A DNA stretch of 64,000 bases from Carposina sasakii. Its lineage: Eukaryota; Arthropoda; Insecta; Lepidoptera; Carposinidae. A program made the position numbers and the translations under genes. Shown here piece after piece: positions 24,601-33,511 of this stretch; the first letter of the stretch is position 1; each line of letters begins with the position of its first letter. The DNA lies in contig CP053159.1 in the NCBI GenBank assembly GCA_014607495.2, positions 1,185,501-1,249,500 on the forward strand, written 5' to 3'. Below the pieces are notes generated by a model. That model did not search any database and was not told where the DNA came from. It worked only from the letters and a program-made list of their open reading frames with translations.

Positions 24601-27600
24601 CAATGAAATGATTTTTAATGAATTACGACAGCGCTTCTGGATTCTGCGAGGAAGAACCGCTATTAAGACGGTTTCCAAGCAATGTCTGCAATGTAAAAAG
24701 CGGAAATTAAAACCAAACATCCCACCAATAAGCGATCTCCCCAAGGAAAGGCTAGAACACCACAGACGCCCGTTTACTAACGTAGACTAGATTATTTTGG
24801 ACCTATCGAGATCTCTATTTTAAGGCGAAGAGAGAAGAGATATGTAGCACTCTACACTTGTTTGGTATCCCGAGCAGTTCACCTAGAAATCGTCGCGAGT
24901 CTGACTACCAGCGCCGCCATTATGAGCTTACGCCGACTAATTGCTAGACGTGGGAGCCCGTCTAAAATATTCTCCGACAACGGGACAGCATTTGTTGGCG
25001 CTGAGCGGGAGCTGAAAGCCTTATTTGGTCAACAAGTAGAGGACTTCGCCGCCAATAATAAAATTGTGTGGCAGAAGGTGGATCGTATCACCTGGAGTTT
25101 TATCCCACCGGTTTCCCCTTTCATGGGAGGTGCATGGGAGCGGATGGTGCGAACAGTGAAACAGGCTCTGCGCGCTACGCTTAAGGAGAAGATGCCGAAA
25201 GAGGAGGTTTTGCACACTTTCTTACTAGAAGCCGAAGCCATTGTTAATTCACGCCCATTGACGTATGTACCTGTCGCAGCGGACGCACCGGAAGCCATAA
25301 CCCCCTTCCATTTCTTGATCGGATCGTCGTCCAACACAAACTGGTACGCGAACCACCTGGACGATAGTGAGTTACATCGGCACAATTGGAGGAGCGTGCT
25401 GCGATTAGCAGACCACTTTTGGTCTCGTTGGGTCCGAGAGTTGCTACCCACACTGATGCCGAGGAAGACTGCAGCGGCAGCCACCCCGAAGGTGGAGTGG
25501 AAGGAAGGCGACATAGTGCTGGTTGTGGACTCATCTTTGCCCAGGGGAGTCTGGCCCATAGGCAAAATTATTAAGTTATACCCTGGGCTAGATGGGCACG
25601 TACGAGTGGTGGATGTGGCCATTAAGGGGGTGTTTTTGAAGAGGCCAATCCGCAAGTGTGTGCCACTCGTCGTGGGTGGAGGCAGGCAGTCGCCACTCAC
25701 TGACTGTGCTCTGCACCAGGGGCCCAGGATGTTGGCGACTGCTTGGTCGCGTTCCTTTTTATATGAATATTTCTATTTTTTAACTGATTTTGTCAAAATT
25801 ATTGTTTTACACTGTCAGAAGAAAATTTGTTGCAAATGGTCGATTTTATGTTATATTTTCATTTACAATATAGTTTTACCTGAAATCGGGTTTTCATTGT
25901 AGTAGGCTTACCAGAAACCTTAACAATAACTACAGGATAACAAAGCAAGTTAACAAAATGCCAGGAGCTCCAATCTGTAGGGACCACCGTTCAAAAGAGA
26001 AACCCGACTCCCAACATTAACAATTTAATCAATTTAATTTGCAAGAAGTTTCGGAACACAAGTATCTGCGAAGAGTTATATGGGTTGATACCCAGGTTAC
26101 CAACCTTCTTCTCTCCACTTTGCAATAAACTATCATCATCCCCATGCCCCTCTTCACTGGCTTTCGAGAGTTCACTTCCCGCCCAGCCGACTGCGCTTGT
26201 GGGATAGTCCAGCAGTTCCAGAAATAGGTCCCCATTTCCCTGAGGTAAGTGCAGCAAGCAGATCTGGAAGCCTTGCATCTCTAGAGATGTCTTCATGTGT
26301 CCAGCGAAAATGCGCTCTGTTTTTATGCGCTTGGATTCTGGAATTAAAGATAAAGTTTAAGAAGAATCGCTATGTTCGTCCATTTCGTCAACCAAATGGA
26401 GTTTAGTTTGTCAACGGCTGTTTAGTATATTAAGCCTATTCCTTTAGCCGCAAATTGTCAAATTCGCAATTTGCATCTTGTTATATACCTACTTGAGCAG
26501 AGAAGACAGAGCCAGAGCTATTAAGCCATCATTACAGCCTAAGATTACAGCCAAGGACATTTAGTTGCCGTTAATTACTTAACTTACCCAAATAAGCTTT
26601 CGTTTCTCCACTAATAATATTCATTTCCAAGAATGACGTTCCACCAAGATTGTCAACCATAACTGCCACCCTGTCTCCAGCTACCACCTTTAGGTGGGCT
26701 ATAATCTGATCCAGGATCATTGTGACGGTTTCCTTAGCAGTTCCCAGCTTCAACTTCTTGATGCCAGCCTCGCCGTGGACGCCAGCGCCAAGTTCCATCT
26801 CATCAGCAGCTATCTCGAAGAGAGGTGGTTGACCTGAAAAGGAATGCTACCGATAAGTTCACATTATACTCATGTTAATAAATAAGATCGTAGAGACAGT
26901 CTTTAATTCCGCATGCTTCTACAAGGTAAGTAGGTACTCGTATTAAGTAAGTAGCTAGGTGTAGGTTGGTGTACCCCTACATCTATCTATACATATAATA
27001 ATAATTTTTTTAAAACGAAAAACCAACTTCCTCCCAAAACTCGACCTTACTAAAGTAAAATTTAACTAAAGGGCAAATATATATTGCGTTAAGCCGTGTA
27101 CGAAGTTTAGGAGGCATAATATTGTCAGATTTATATAATTTTTATATAAAATAGGCCACATGACAAAAGAGAAAAAGGACTAGGCTTCGAAACTTTACGT
27201 CTGACAATATGATGATTATGATGATAATGATGACCTCCGACCAATTGCGGTCATGGCGACCACTTCTACTCCTAGATATTTCTATGTTGGCGTTCATGCG
27301 CTCGGAGATGGCTTACATTTACATAGCCAATCTTCGCCCTGAACGCCCGCGCACACAGAGGACAGATTATTGCGCCATTATTGTATTATAGATAATGGCA
27401 GCAGGAGGACGAGTCTTTAGTTCATCACGTTTAGCGTCAAGGTCAGCTTGACGCTGCTCCTCGAACTCGTGTACTTGCTTTATCACCGTCCTGCGCCACT
27501 CCGGTCGTTGTGCTGACAAAACTTCCCATTTAGATGGATCTATATTGCATCTCTTCATGTCTTTTCTGAACATCTTTGTATCTGAGGAGTTGCCCGCCGT

Positions 27601-28566
27601 GTTTCCGCTTGCCCTTCTCTAGTTCAGAAAAGAAGATGCTCTTAGCCAATCTCTCCTCCGCCATACGAGACACATGACCGCACCACCGAAGCTGCCGACG
27701 CATTAAGTAGGCCTCAATGGCACTTACATTGGCTCTTCGCAATACTTTGGTATTACGCACTCGGTTGGACCATCTGATTCTCATGATGGATCGGAGGCAC
27801 TTGAGGTGGAATCGATCCAGAGTGCGTATGTGGCGATGGTACATGCACCACGCCTCGGAGGAATATAAGAGATTTGGCAGCACAAAGCCATGTACACACT
27901 TATTTAAGCAACATATAATTACACTCCTTCTTCCTGCCCTGTTCCCAATCATTTGGGTCGGTGCAATATGTAGGTACTCTTTTTTCATTCATCCCTATTA
28001 TCCGTCATCTCGTTATTCTCATGTCTACCTCTTCCTCTATAACCATCTTACTTCGGACACGGCTTAACGCAACATATAATTTAATGACTTAACACAATTA
28101 TTTTCATCTTCATAAGCCTATTGCAGTCCATTACTGGACGTAGGCCCCCCCCTGCCATAGGGGGATTTTGTTACTAAAAAGTTCCACTATCTGTTTTTCG
28201 GCGGCTCCATCATCAGACCCTCGTTTCCTTTATATTATGTGTAGCTGACCAAAATTCTCTATAAAAATCTAAAACGGACTACTCGTGCCTTTTACATTTG
28301 AGGATATCCCTAGATTCCTTAGAGATTCCATCATCACATGTTATGTTTTATATGTAGGTGATCAAAACGCTCAGTAAAAGTATAAAAACAGACTACATGT
28401 GCCTACAATATTCGAGGATTGCCCTCGATTTCTCCAAGATCCCATCATCAGATCCTGATGTGGTGAATATGGGACCAACCTGGAAGTACACCATGACCAA
28501 CTATATAAAAAAAATTGAAATCGGTTCATAAATGACGGAGTTCTGAGGTAACACACATAAAAAATA

Positions 28567-28603
<37 letters not shown>

Positions 28604-31600
28604 ATACAGACGAATTGATAACCTCTCTTTTTGAAGTCGGTTAAAAATGTAACGAGTCGCAGTCTGTACATGGAAGATAGATGAGAAAAAATGTTACCTT
28701 TATCAACGCAATAGTACCCAAAACAATGATTTTTGAAATTTTTGTCTGTTTGTGCGTTTGTGCACGCTAATCTCAGAAACGGCTGAACCGATTTCGATGC
28801 AGTTTTCACGAATATATTGTGACAGGTCCCACTTAATCTATAGGCTACTTTTTATCCCGGGAAAATGTTTTTATCCCGGATAATTTCGACATTTTGTTTT
28901 TTCTGTAGTCCACGCGGGCGTCCACTAGTCTTTAACAGTTAGTAAAGTCGTGAGTGATAAGGAATTGTCAAGCCTATTGTTGGTTTTGCCATAAAGAAAA
29001 ACTGACTTCACAGTTCTCCTAGGTTTCGTCTTTAGGTGACCATAACTGTTTTTAATTGCTCGTTAGTGGCCATAAAGCCCCGAAACGCCAACTTTTGCTT
29101 GACAAACCGTAACAAATCGCACCTTGGGGTGGGGATCGTTGTTAGACAAAAATTTTGTAATCTTTTTTCTTTTAAATTCACCTAAGCACTTTTTTTGTGT
29201 TGTTGTTTCGTGGCGGTTTCATTTTAAGGGGCGAACATAGAAAGTAACATATCCAGGGTGTAACAAAAAGGGTATGTTAAGCGAGAAGCTATGTAAATAG
29301 CCCACTAAAAGGAACCTTATAATTTTTTTTTTATTTATTTAATTTTATCGGGCGAAATTTGTACCGTCAAGTGTTTATGTTAGTTTTTTCATAGACAGAT
29401 TTTAAATATTATTATGAAAAAATCTTGCTAAACGCGTCTATGTGCATTAATGCAAAAAACTCAACTTTGGACCCTAATATCTTGGGAATCAGACACTTCC
29501 CAGGTATGCTTCCATGGAGAAAAATTATCGTAATGATGAGGAGATTCCATAGTATTCGGGAACGTTGACGACCAAAAAACGTCCTGTATATAAATAAATA
29601 TAAAAATGATAATAGACAAACAAGCTTGTATATGCTTTCATGTCGAGTAAATGATTTGATTTGATTTACCTGGTAACGAGCAAGCGCTAAGACAAACTCC
29701 TAACGTAGCCATATGTTTGTTAGCTTCAGCAGCAAGATCTTTGATGGCAGTCAATTCCATTCCCTTGGCAGCCATCGCACCACATAACTACAAAGAGATT
29801 CAAATACAGACAGAACAATCATACATACTCGTATTAGACAAGAAAACCGTATAAAAAGTCTAGTCTATTAGTGAAATCGAGTTTTAAACTTTCCAATACA
29901 AACATTGCCATTAGGAACCAACTCTTCCGGTTTCGGATATAAAATAAATATAATCTTGGAAATCCTGATAGTGCTTCTTTTATACGAACCTTATAAAAAA
30001 ATACTTCACCGCACATGCTTCTGCCCCCAGTTTTATTATGGCTGGACGCTACATCTTCTCCTACTATCAGACCTTCAACCTGAAAAAAAACGATATTAAC
30101 ACATTACTGCAATTGGATACAGTCTTTAATCTTAGTATTGTTATTTCGATCATAATGTACTTACCTTAATGCCGGACATTTTAGCCTTTTCAATGGCTTT
30201 GCCGAAATTCAATCTGTCGCCCGTGTAGTTTCCGATAATTAGTAACACACCACCTGCGAAGATCATAGACATATTATATATCAATATTTCGTAAAAAAAA
30301 ATCAAAAATAATTTTACTGGCGATTCTCAGGGAATATTCAAATTTGTGTCAAGCCTTCCCAGGTTTAGTACTTGCAAGGCTTCCACCATCGTTCTAGTCA
30401 ATATATGTAACAATACTAAGAACTTCACTTCAAATATAGTAAGACTTTATAATTTATCAAAAATGTAATTAGGTTTTTGACTTCATAAGCAAGGTTCAAT
30501 CAGTGCGTCTTCATATTGAAACTATACAGGATGTTTTTTCGTTGCCACCCTTTATGATGGGTACGTACTCTATACATCAAATAAAGTAAGTTTATGCCAA
30601 AAAAATTGCTGGGAACCGATGTAAATTTTTTTTTTTTACAAAAATTTAATTACTTGATCGGGCGAAATTTATAGTACTTATACAGTGTTGTGTTAGTTAT
30701 CTTATAGCCAGATTTTAATTATTTTTCGTGAAGAAATGTTGTTACACGCGTCTATGTGCATTAATGCAAAAAAACGCAGTCTATTTACTCAATACCTATC
30801 ACTACTAACCGAACTTGTACATCTCAACTATACCCTCAAAATTTATCAGAAGTGGCACCATGTGGTTCTATCAGCCCTTGGTGCTCTGCCTACCCCGTAA
30901 GGGATAAAGGCGTGATTATATGTATGTATGTATTTACTCAATATCTTGGGAACCAGTCACTTCCCAGGTATGCTTCCATGGAGAAAAATGATCGTGATGA
31001 TGGGGAGATTCCATAGTATTCGGAATACACAAATATACACAAAAACAACAGTAGCTAACCTGAATTATATTTATGTAAATGAGCAATCCCATACAAGACG
31101 TGCCCTGTGGGAGGAGACGCGAAGACATTGCCAGCCACCCCACCATCCAACATGCCAGGGCCGATGAGACCTGGGCGATAAAACAATATGATGAGATGAT
31201 GAAGGCAGAATTCAAGTAGATGATGATTTGCTGATGAAAATGATAATTAAACTTAATTATTCAATATACCTACACGGATGTATTACGGACAATTTACGTA
31301 AATAATTAAATACAATAATGTGAAAAAAACGTACCAGCAGCAAAGGGTTCATGACCTGAACCTCCACCACCCAATATGGCAACTCTCTTGGAATCAGTCT
31401 GAAAGTATTATTTCTTAAATTAACATACCATCAAGAATACTAGATTGGAATTGAACACATTTATTCAATAGGATGTTTAAAAATTCAAAAATCACGAGTA
31501 GGTATCCTTCCTAACTCGGAGTTCCTCAAGGGTCTATCCTAGGACCTATATTCTAATTATATGCTTATCTACATATTAACGTAATAATTATACGCACTAT

Positions 31601-31778
31601 TTAAATGTTATCTTTACGTATTTAATTACAAATTATTTACCTTTCTCCGCACAGACACAACCCTGTGTTTAGGGTGCAATTGCAGTTGAGGGTAGATGGC
31701 GACCACCCCGCGAAGGTTATCGTCCACACATGATTCTGGCGAATTGATGATCTTCTTTGTAACAATCTTGTTCGCCAT
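15637..31778 (-). CDS. Triokinase/FMN cyclase (dihydroxyacetone kinase, DhaK-DhaL fusion), 13 exons, 579 aa
   Basis: Exons (5' to 3'): 31641-31778, 31335-31398, 31060-31170, 30165-30253, 29990-30079, 29670-29787, 26588-26833, 26105-26337, 19481-19643, 18521-18668, 17451-17550, 16816-16943, 15637-15748. Phases close exactly. The enzyme phosphorylates dihydroxyacetone and glyceraldehyde with ATP in the cytosol; in animals it also cyclises FAD to FMN cyclic phosphate. The DhaK part (about 1-340) has [13 protein letters not shown], the [10 protein letters not shown] loop and GVHGEAG, whose histidine (~223) covalently binds the substrate. The DhaL part (about 364-579) has D-S-G-C-GDGD (~400-407), the Mg-ATP aspartates, then [20 protein letters not shown] and AGRASY. 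Length matches the animal enzyme (about 575). The start ATG has an ACAAAATGG context. Intron 8 (6.5 kb) is nearly filled by an antisense BEL/Pao element. Confidence 0.95.
15825..15962 (-). repeat. Short retroposon family copy (related to 30795-30930)
   Basis: Shares 'aatcacgcctttatccctta', 'gtgccacttctgacc'-like and 'gatgtacaagttcggttagt' with the precisely bounded insertion at 30795-30930. Partial relatives sit at 48400-48460 and 48768-48845. It lies in the last intron of the triokinase gene. Confidence 0.55.
17008..17178. mobile_element. MITE with ~52-bp GC-rich inverted repeats
   Basis: Left arm 17008-17061 (ttcactatgggtgcgcccac...) and right arm 17127-17178 are complementary over about 52 bp with a single indel, around a 65-bp spacer. 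The arms are far more GC-rich than their surroundings. Single arms occur at 13030-13081 and, more diverged, near 8384-8430. It lies in intron 11 of the triokinase gene. Confidence 0.8.
17881..18270 (+). mobile_element. TACAGG-type TIR element, copy 1 of 6
   Basis: Begins 'tacagggtgatttttggtcg' and ends 'aaaaaaacatcctgta', i.e. short imperfect inverted termini reading TACAGGRTG inward from both sides, bounded by TA. The body is non-coding and contains an A/T-run in the middle (18140-18180). Other copies: 29330-29588, 30525-31020, 35559-35934, 38137-38515, 40665-41038. It lies in a triokinase intron. Confidence 0.7.
18300..18440. repeat. Dispersed repeat also present inverted at 29030-29130
   Basis: 'tatcaagtataagttggcgt' and 'tcagggctttatgg' recur in reverse complement at 29065-29110 as 'ccataaagccccgaaacgcc'. 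In both places it directly abuts a TACAGG-type element, so the two may form one composite unit. Non-coding. Confidence 0.45.
18729..18929 (+). mobile_element. Helitron-like element, second subfamily
   Basis: Opens with 'attaatattataaacgcgaa', includes (ggat)n and 'aacggctggagcgattttaa', and ends 'gcgtccactagt'. The CTAGT 3' end and preceding GC hairpin are shared with copy A, but the body differs. A related copy is at 51208-51456 and a diverged one at 33330-33511. Confidence 0.6.
18960..19150 (+). repeat. Dispersed repeat family R, well preserved copy
   Basis: One of the clearest copies of the family described at 138-330: 'ccagaactgcag', then 'aaggagatctcatg', 'gtcgactcttacgacatgca', 'cggaaggagatgcagctgat'. 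It lies directly after a Helitron-like element in a triokinase intron. Confidence 0.6.
19948..20143 (+). repeat. 5' LTR of the BEL/Pao element
   Basis: Starts TGTTGGCGACTGC and ends CCAGAAACCTTAACA. Same length as the 3' LTR (25730-25925), and I see no difference between them, implying a recent insertion. Confidence 0.93.
20202..21640 (+). pseudogene. BEL/Pao gag, frameshifted
   Basis: Starts with MVKTRSGNF at an ATG 59 bp after the LTR. The first frame has an Arg/Glu-rich coiled-coil-like stretch ([20 protein letters not shown]) and stops at 20726. The gag core (DUF1759-type) resumes in other frames: a [15 protein letters not shown] segment near 20830, then [20 protein letters not shown] from about 20950. 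Cysteine/histidine knuckles follow: [13 protein letters not shown] and [15 protein letters not shown] (about 21420-21575). At least two frameshifts, so no full capsid protein can be made from this copy. Confidence 0.85.
21740..22250 (+). pseudogene. BEL/Pao retropepsin (DUF1758-type), frameshifted
   Basis: The protease active-site region reads [20 protein letters not shown] (about 21810). It is followed after a frame change near 21980-22030 by [20 protein letters not shown] and [10 protein letters not shown]. The catalytic triplet reads DDG where retropepsins usually have DTG/DSG; BEL/Pao elements vary at this position. The split falls within the domain, so this copy is inactive. Confidence 0.75.
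22251..23341 (+). pseudogene. BEL/Pao reverse transcriptase
   Basis: This frame carries [17 protein letters not shown] (first catalytic aspartate, about 22820) and [17 protein letters not shown] (about 23070) holds the paired catalytic aspartates. The RT core itself is uninterrupted from about 22250 to a stop at 23341, where the sequence drops frame into the RNase H segment. Confidence 0.85.
23373..24527 (+). pseudogene. BEL/Pao connection and RNase H region (Peptidase_A17-type)
   Basis: [16 protein letters not shown] marks the BEL/Pao-specific connection. RNase H motifs follow: [47 protein letters not shown] and [17 protein letters not shown]. The usual 'DxxTR' end is present as DDATR. This is a single open frame, out of phase with its neighbours. 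Confidence 0.85.
24530..25729 (+). pseudogene. BEL/Pao integrase, split in two frames
   Basis: The HHCC zinc-binding region is in the first frame: [11 protein letters not shown] and QCLQCKKRK. The catalytic core follows after a frame break near 24790: [35 protein letters not shown] and [15 protein letters not shown]. The C-terminal domain ([20 protein letters not shown]) is intact. The last frame has no stop before the 3' LTR and reads on into it to 25902. Confidence 0.85.
25730..25925 (+). repeat. 3' LTR of the BEL/Pao element
   Basis: Matches the 5' LTR over all 196 bp as far as I can read. Preceded by a short purine-biased stretch (ccaggggcccagga) that could serve as polypurine tract. Confidence 0.93.
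27081..28075. repeat. 26-bp inverted repeats flanking a LINE fragment
   Basis: 'gcgttaagccgtgt' plus flanks at 27081-27106 is the reverse complement of 28050-28075, with two mismatches over 26 bp. The LINE remnant at 27397-27988 lies between. The arrangement resembles terminal inverted repeats, but could be two opposed fragments of one repeat family. Confidence 0.55.
27397..27988 (-). pseudogene. LINE reverse transcriptase C-terminal remnant
   Basis: Minus-strand frames encode a segment typical of the end of non-LTR retrotransposon proteins. Motifs include [56 protein letters not shown] and [20 protein letters not shown] frame change near 27540 leads to a [17 protein letters not shown] tail. 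The catalytic domain is absent. The clade is not certain. Confidence 0.7.
29330..29588 (-). mobile_element. TACAGG-type TIR element, copy 2 (partial)
   Basis: Opposite orientation to copy 1. The conserved half ('cgggcgaaatttgtaccgtc' through 'gaacgttgacgaccaaaaaac' and 'gtcctgtata') is present. The other terminus is replaced by unrelated or strongly diverged sequence. It lies in a triokinase intron. Confidence 0.6.
30525..31020 (-). mobile_element. TACAGG-type TIR element, copy 3, interrupted by a retroposon
   Basis: Starts 'tacaggatgttttttcgttg' and runs to 'gagattccatagtattcgg', lacking the last ~25 bp. It is interrupted at 30795-30930. The next boundary is just 40 bp from triokinase exon 3 (31060-31170). 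Confidence 0.7.
30795..30930 (+). mobile_element. 136-bp retroposon with perfect 13-bp target duplication
   Basis: TATTTACTCAATA stands immediately before (30782-30794) and after (30931-30943) this segment. The uninterrupted version of the surrounding element is seen at other copies, so the empty site is known. The insert ends in a (TATG)n tail, as expected of target-primed reverse transcription. It is related to 15825-15962. It is a SINE or the 3' end of a LINE; nothing is coded. Confidence 0.85.
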
Positions 31779-32014
31779 TTTGTAGGTAGTCAAGGTTTCT
31801 GTTTTAATTAGATTTTTAGTACTTGCAATATTGACTGTTGTAATGGAAAAATCTGTGACGTCAGTGTTTGTAATAAAGAAGTTCTAGAACAAAAATACCT
31901 AAGAACATTGAAATGTTACCTGCTTTTCGGTAAATATTTATGGAGTAGGAGCTATAGGTATTGCATGCTAAGTCCCCGAATCCTGGTTTCCAGGATGTTT
32001 TAGAGTTGGCGTTA

Positions 32015-33062
32015 GTGTCGCGACACATCTGCGGAACGTACGGCGCCGAACGTTCAGCTAAATACGCTCGCAGTGTATTTCAAGTTCTCTATGACACATC
32101 AGCCGAAATTACGCCGCGTTCGGCGTAGTGCCTAACCCTCCTTCGGGCGATTTTTCCAGCTAAAACGCATTTTCGGCGCCGAATGTATTTTGTTGTTATG
32201 ACATAAAACGCAAGCGACACAGTCTGTGTCGACGGTGTGCGACGCGTGCCCAGAAAAATGCGCTTAGACCGATCCGCTAAGTCCAAGAAGGTCGGCGGGC
32301 GGCAGAACGATACTCTGAACGTTCAGGCGTGTGTTGCGTGCGCTTGCTATCGCGCGATAAAATCGTGGCGGAACGCGGCGTAGCAATAGAGCGAAATACA
32401 CTGCAACGTTCGCTACGTTCTATGTGTCGCGACTATAGCACAAGCCACATCACGCGACGCGTTGCGCGACGCTCAACACTGGCGCTCGCTTGCACGCTTT
32501 GTTGGCTGTAGACACGTTGTTTTTCGACAAGAAATATGTTTGATTCAGAAAAATTAATATTGGAAGTTCAATTACGACCATGTCTATATAATATGTGAAA
32601 TAGAATCCCTGAACCTAGTACATTTTTTCAAAATATCGTTACTAGTGAGAAATAGCAAATCATCAAAAGATTGAATTGACATCCGAAAATATTTAAAAAA
32701 CTTATCAGGATAGGATCTGTACTTTGAATATTTTTGAAATTGACCTTCTTGGATTCTCATTGTATTTAGCGGATGCACCCAAAAGTGTTTCTTATTTACT
32801 TCTTCTTCTTCTAAGCCTTCTATAATAGCTAATATTCTAATTAAATCCATTTTTCTGGGCAGTTCAGGTATGTCACAACAACCGCACACCATAAAGTGTC
32901 GACACAGACTGACGGCGACGCCGCGTAACTTTCCGTCGCGTAGCGCGCTGAACAAGACGCCGCGTTTTGACCGTTTGGTTTGTCATAACAACTGAATATT
33001 TCGACTGACACTTCAGCCGCTGAACTTTCGGCGCCGTACGTCCCGCAGATGTGTTGCGACCC
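32015..33062 (-). mobile_element. Internally deleted PIF/Harbinger DNA transposon
   Basis: Inverted termini of about 45 bp: left 'cacatctgcgg' ... 'acgtacggcgccgaa' and right 'ggcgccgtacgt' ... 'gcagatgtg'. TTA precedes (32012-32014) and follows (33063-33065), the 3-bp duplication usual for Harbinger. The left half (32090-32510) is very CpG-rich and non-coding; the right half carries a transposase N-terminus. Confidence 0.85.
32584..32955 (-). pseudogene. Harbinger transposase N-terminal remnant
   Basis: The open frame contains KKHFWVHPLNTMRIQEGQF and YPDKFFKYFRMSIQSFDDLL, matching the region ahead of the DDE domain in HARBI1-like transposases. It then stops at 32584 without any DDE nuclease domain. 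It therefore cannot mobilise itself. No ATG with convincing context was identified for the original protein. Confidence 0.75.
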
Positions 33063-33329
33063 TTAGATAATCTTCGCTAAATGATCTCAAATTAAAATTT
33101 AAGTAGTTTATGTTTGCAATCATAAAGGTTAGGAAGGGGTCATTATGATACTAACCGCCGAATAATCCAAAACATTTTAATATTTATACAGAAGTGATAA
33201 CCAAATAAATGAATGCATTTACATCCTCAGATAGATAAATGAAAGGGTGTGGAATCATTGGAGATTGTCCCGAAATCATTGTTTCTTCATCCACAAAGGT
33301 GAAGCTCGTATTTATAAGAATATGAAGAA

Positions 33330-33511
33330 CATTCTTACTATAATCGTAAAGGCGTAAGTAACTCTGTCTGTCTGTCTCGCTTTCACGCCAAAACTTTTAA
33401 CCGATTTAAAGGTAGTCTAAAGCCTTTTTAGCCAGGGAAAATATTTTTATCCCGGATACTCGTAATTACGACATTTTATTTTTTCTGCAGTCATCGCGGG
33501 TGTCCACTAGT
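33330..33511 (+). mobile_element. Helitron-like element, diverged copy
   Basis: Keeps 'tttatcccggata', 'gacattttattttttctgca' and the 'gtccactagt' end, preceded by (tctg)n. The 5' boundary is uncertain. Confidence 0.5.

Larger units (their letters stand above)
19948..25925 (+). mobile_element. BEL/Pao LTR retrotransposon in triokinase intron 8
   Basis: The whole element is 5978 bp. It is bounded by 196-bp LTRs (TGTTGG...TTAACA) that look identical throughout. The 5-bp target duplication ATAAC is at 19943-19947 and 25926-25930. A primer binding site complementary to a tRNA 3' end (tggtccttcgaatcc) starts at 20145. Gag, zinc knuckles, retropepsin, reverse transcriptase, RNase H and integrase are all recognisable and in BEL/Pao order. 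The coding region is interrupted by several frameshifts and stops (near 20726, 22000, 23341, 24527 and 24790). It lies antisense to the host gene. Confidence 0.93.
26987..28928 (+). mobile_element. Helitron-like copy B split by a 1.6-kb nested block
   Basis: The 5' start (ctatacatataataa, 26987) and the remainder (aaaatgtaacgagtcg at 28645 to the CTAGT end at about 28928) together match copy 37577-37892. They are separated by about 1.64 kb. The separating block starts with 'aaaaaccaacttcctccc' and ends with 'tttgaagtcggtta', which are inverted relative to each other. The block contains a LINE piece and a 39-bp A-run (28564-28602). Confidence 0.5.

Noticed and set aside
25029..25700. 223-codon minus-strand frame opposite the integrase
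   Set aside because: Antisense shadow of the integrase; no start context, no domain.
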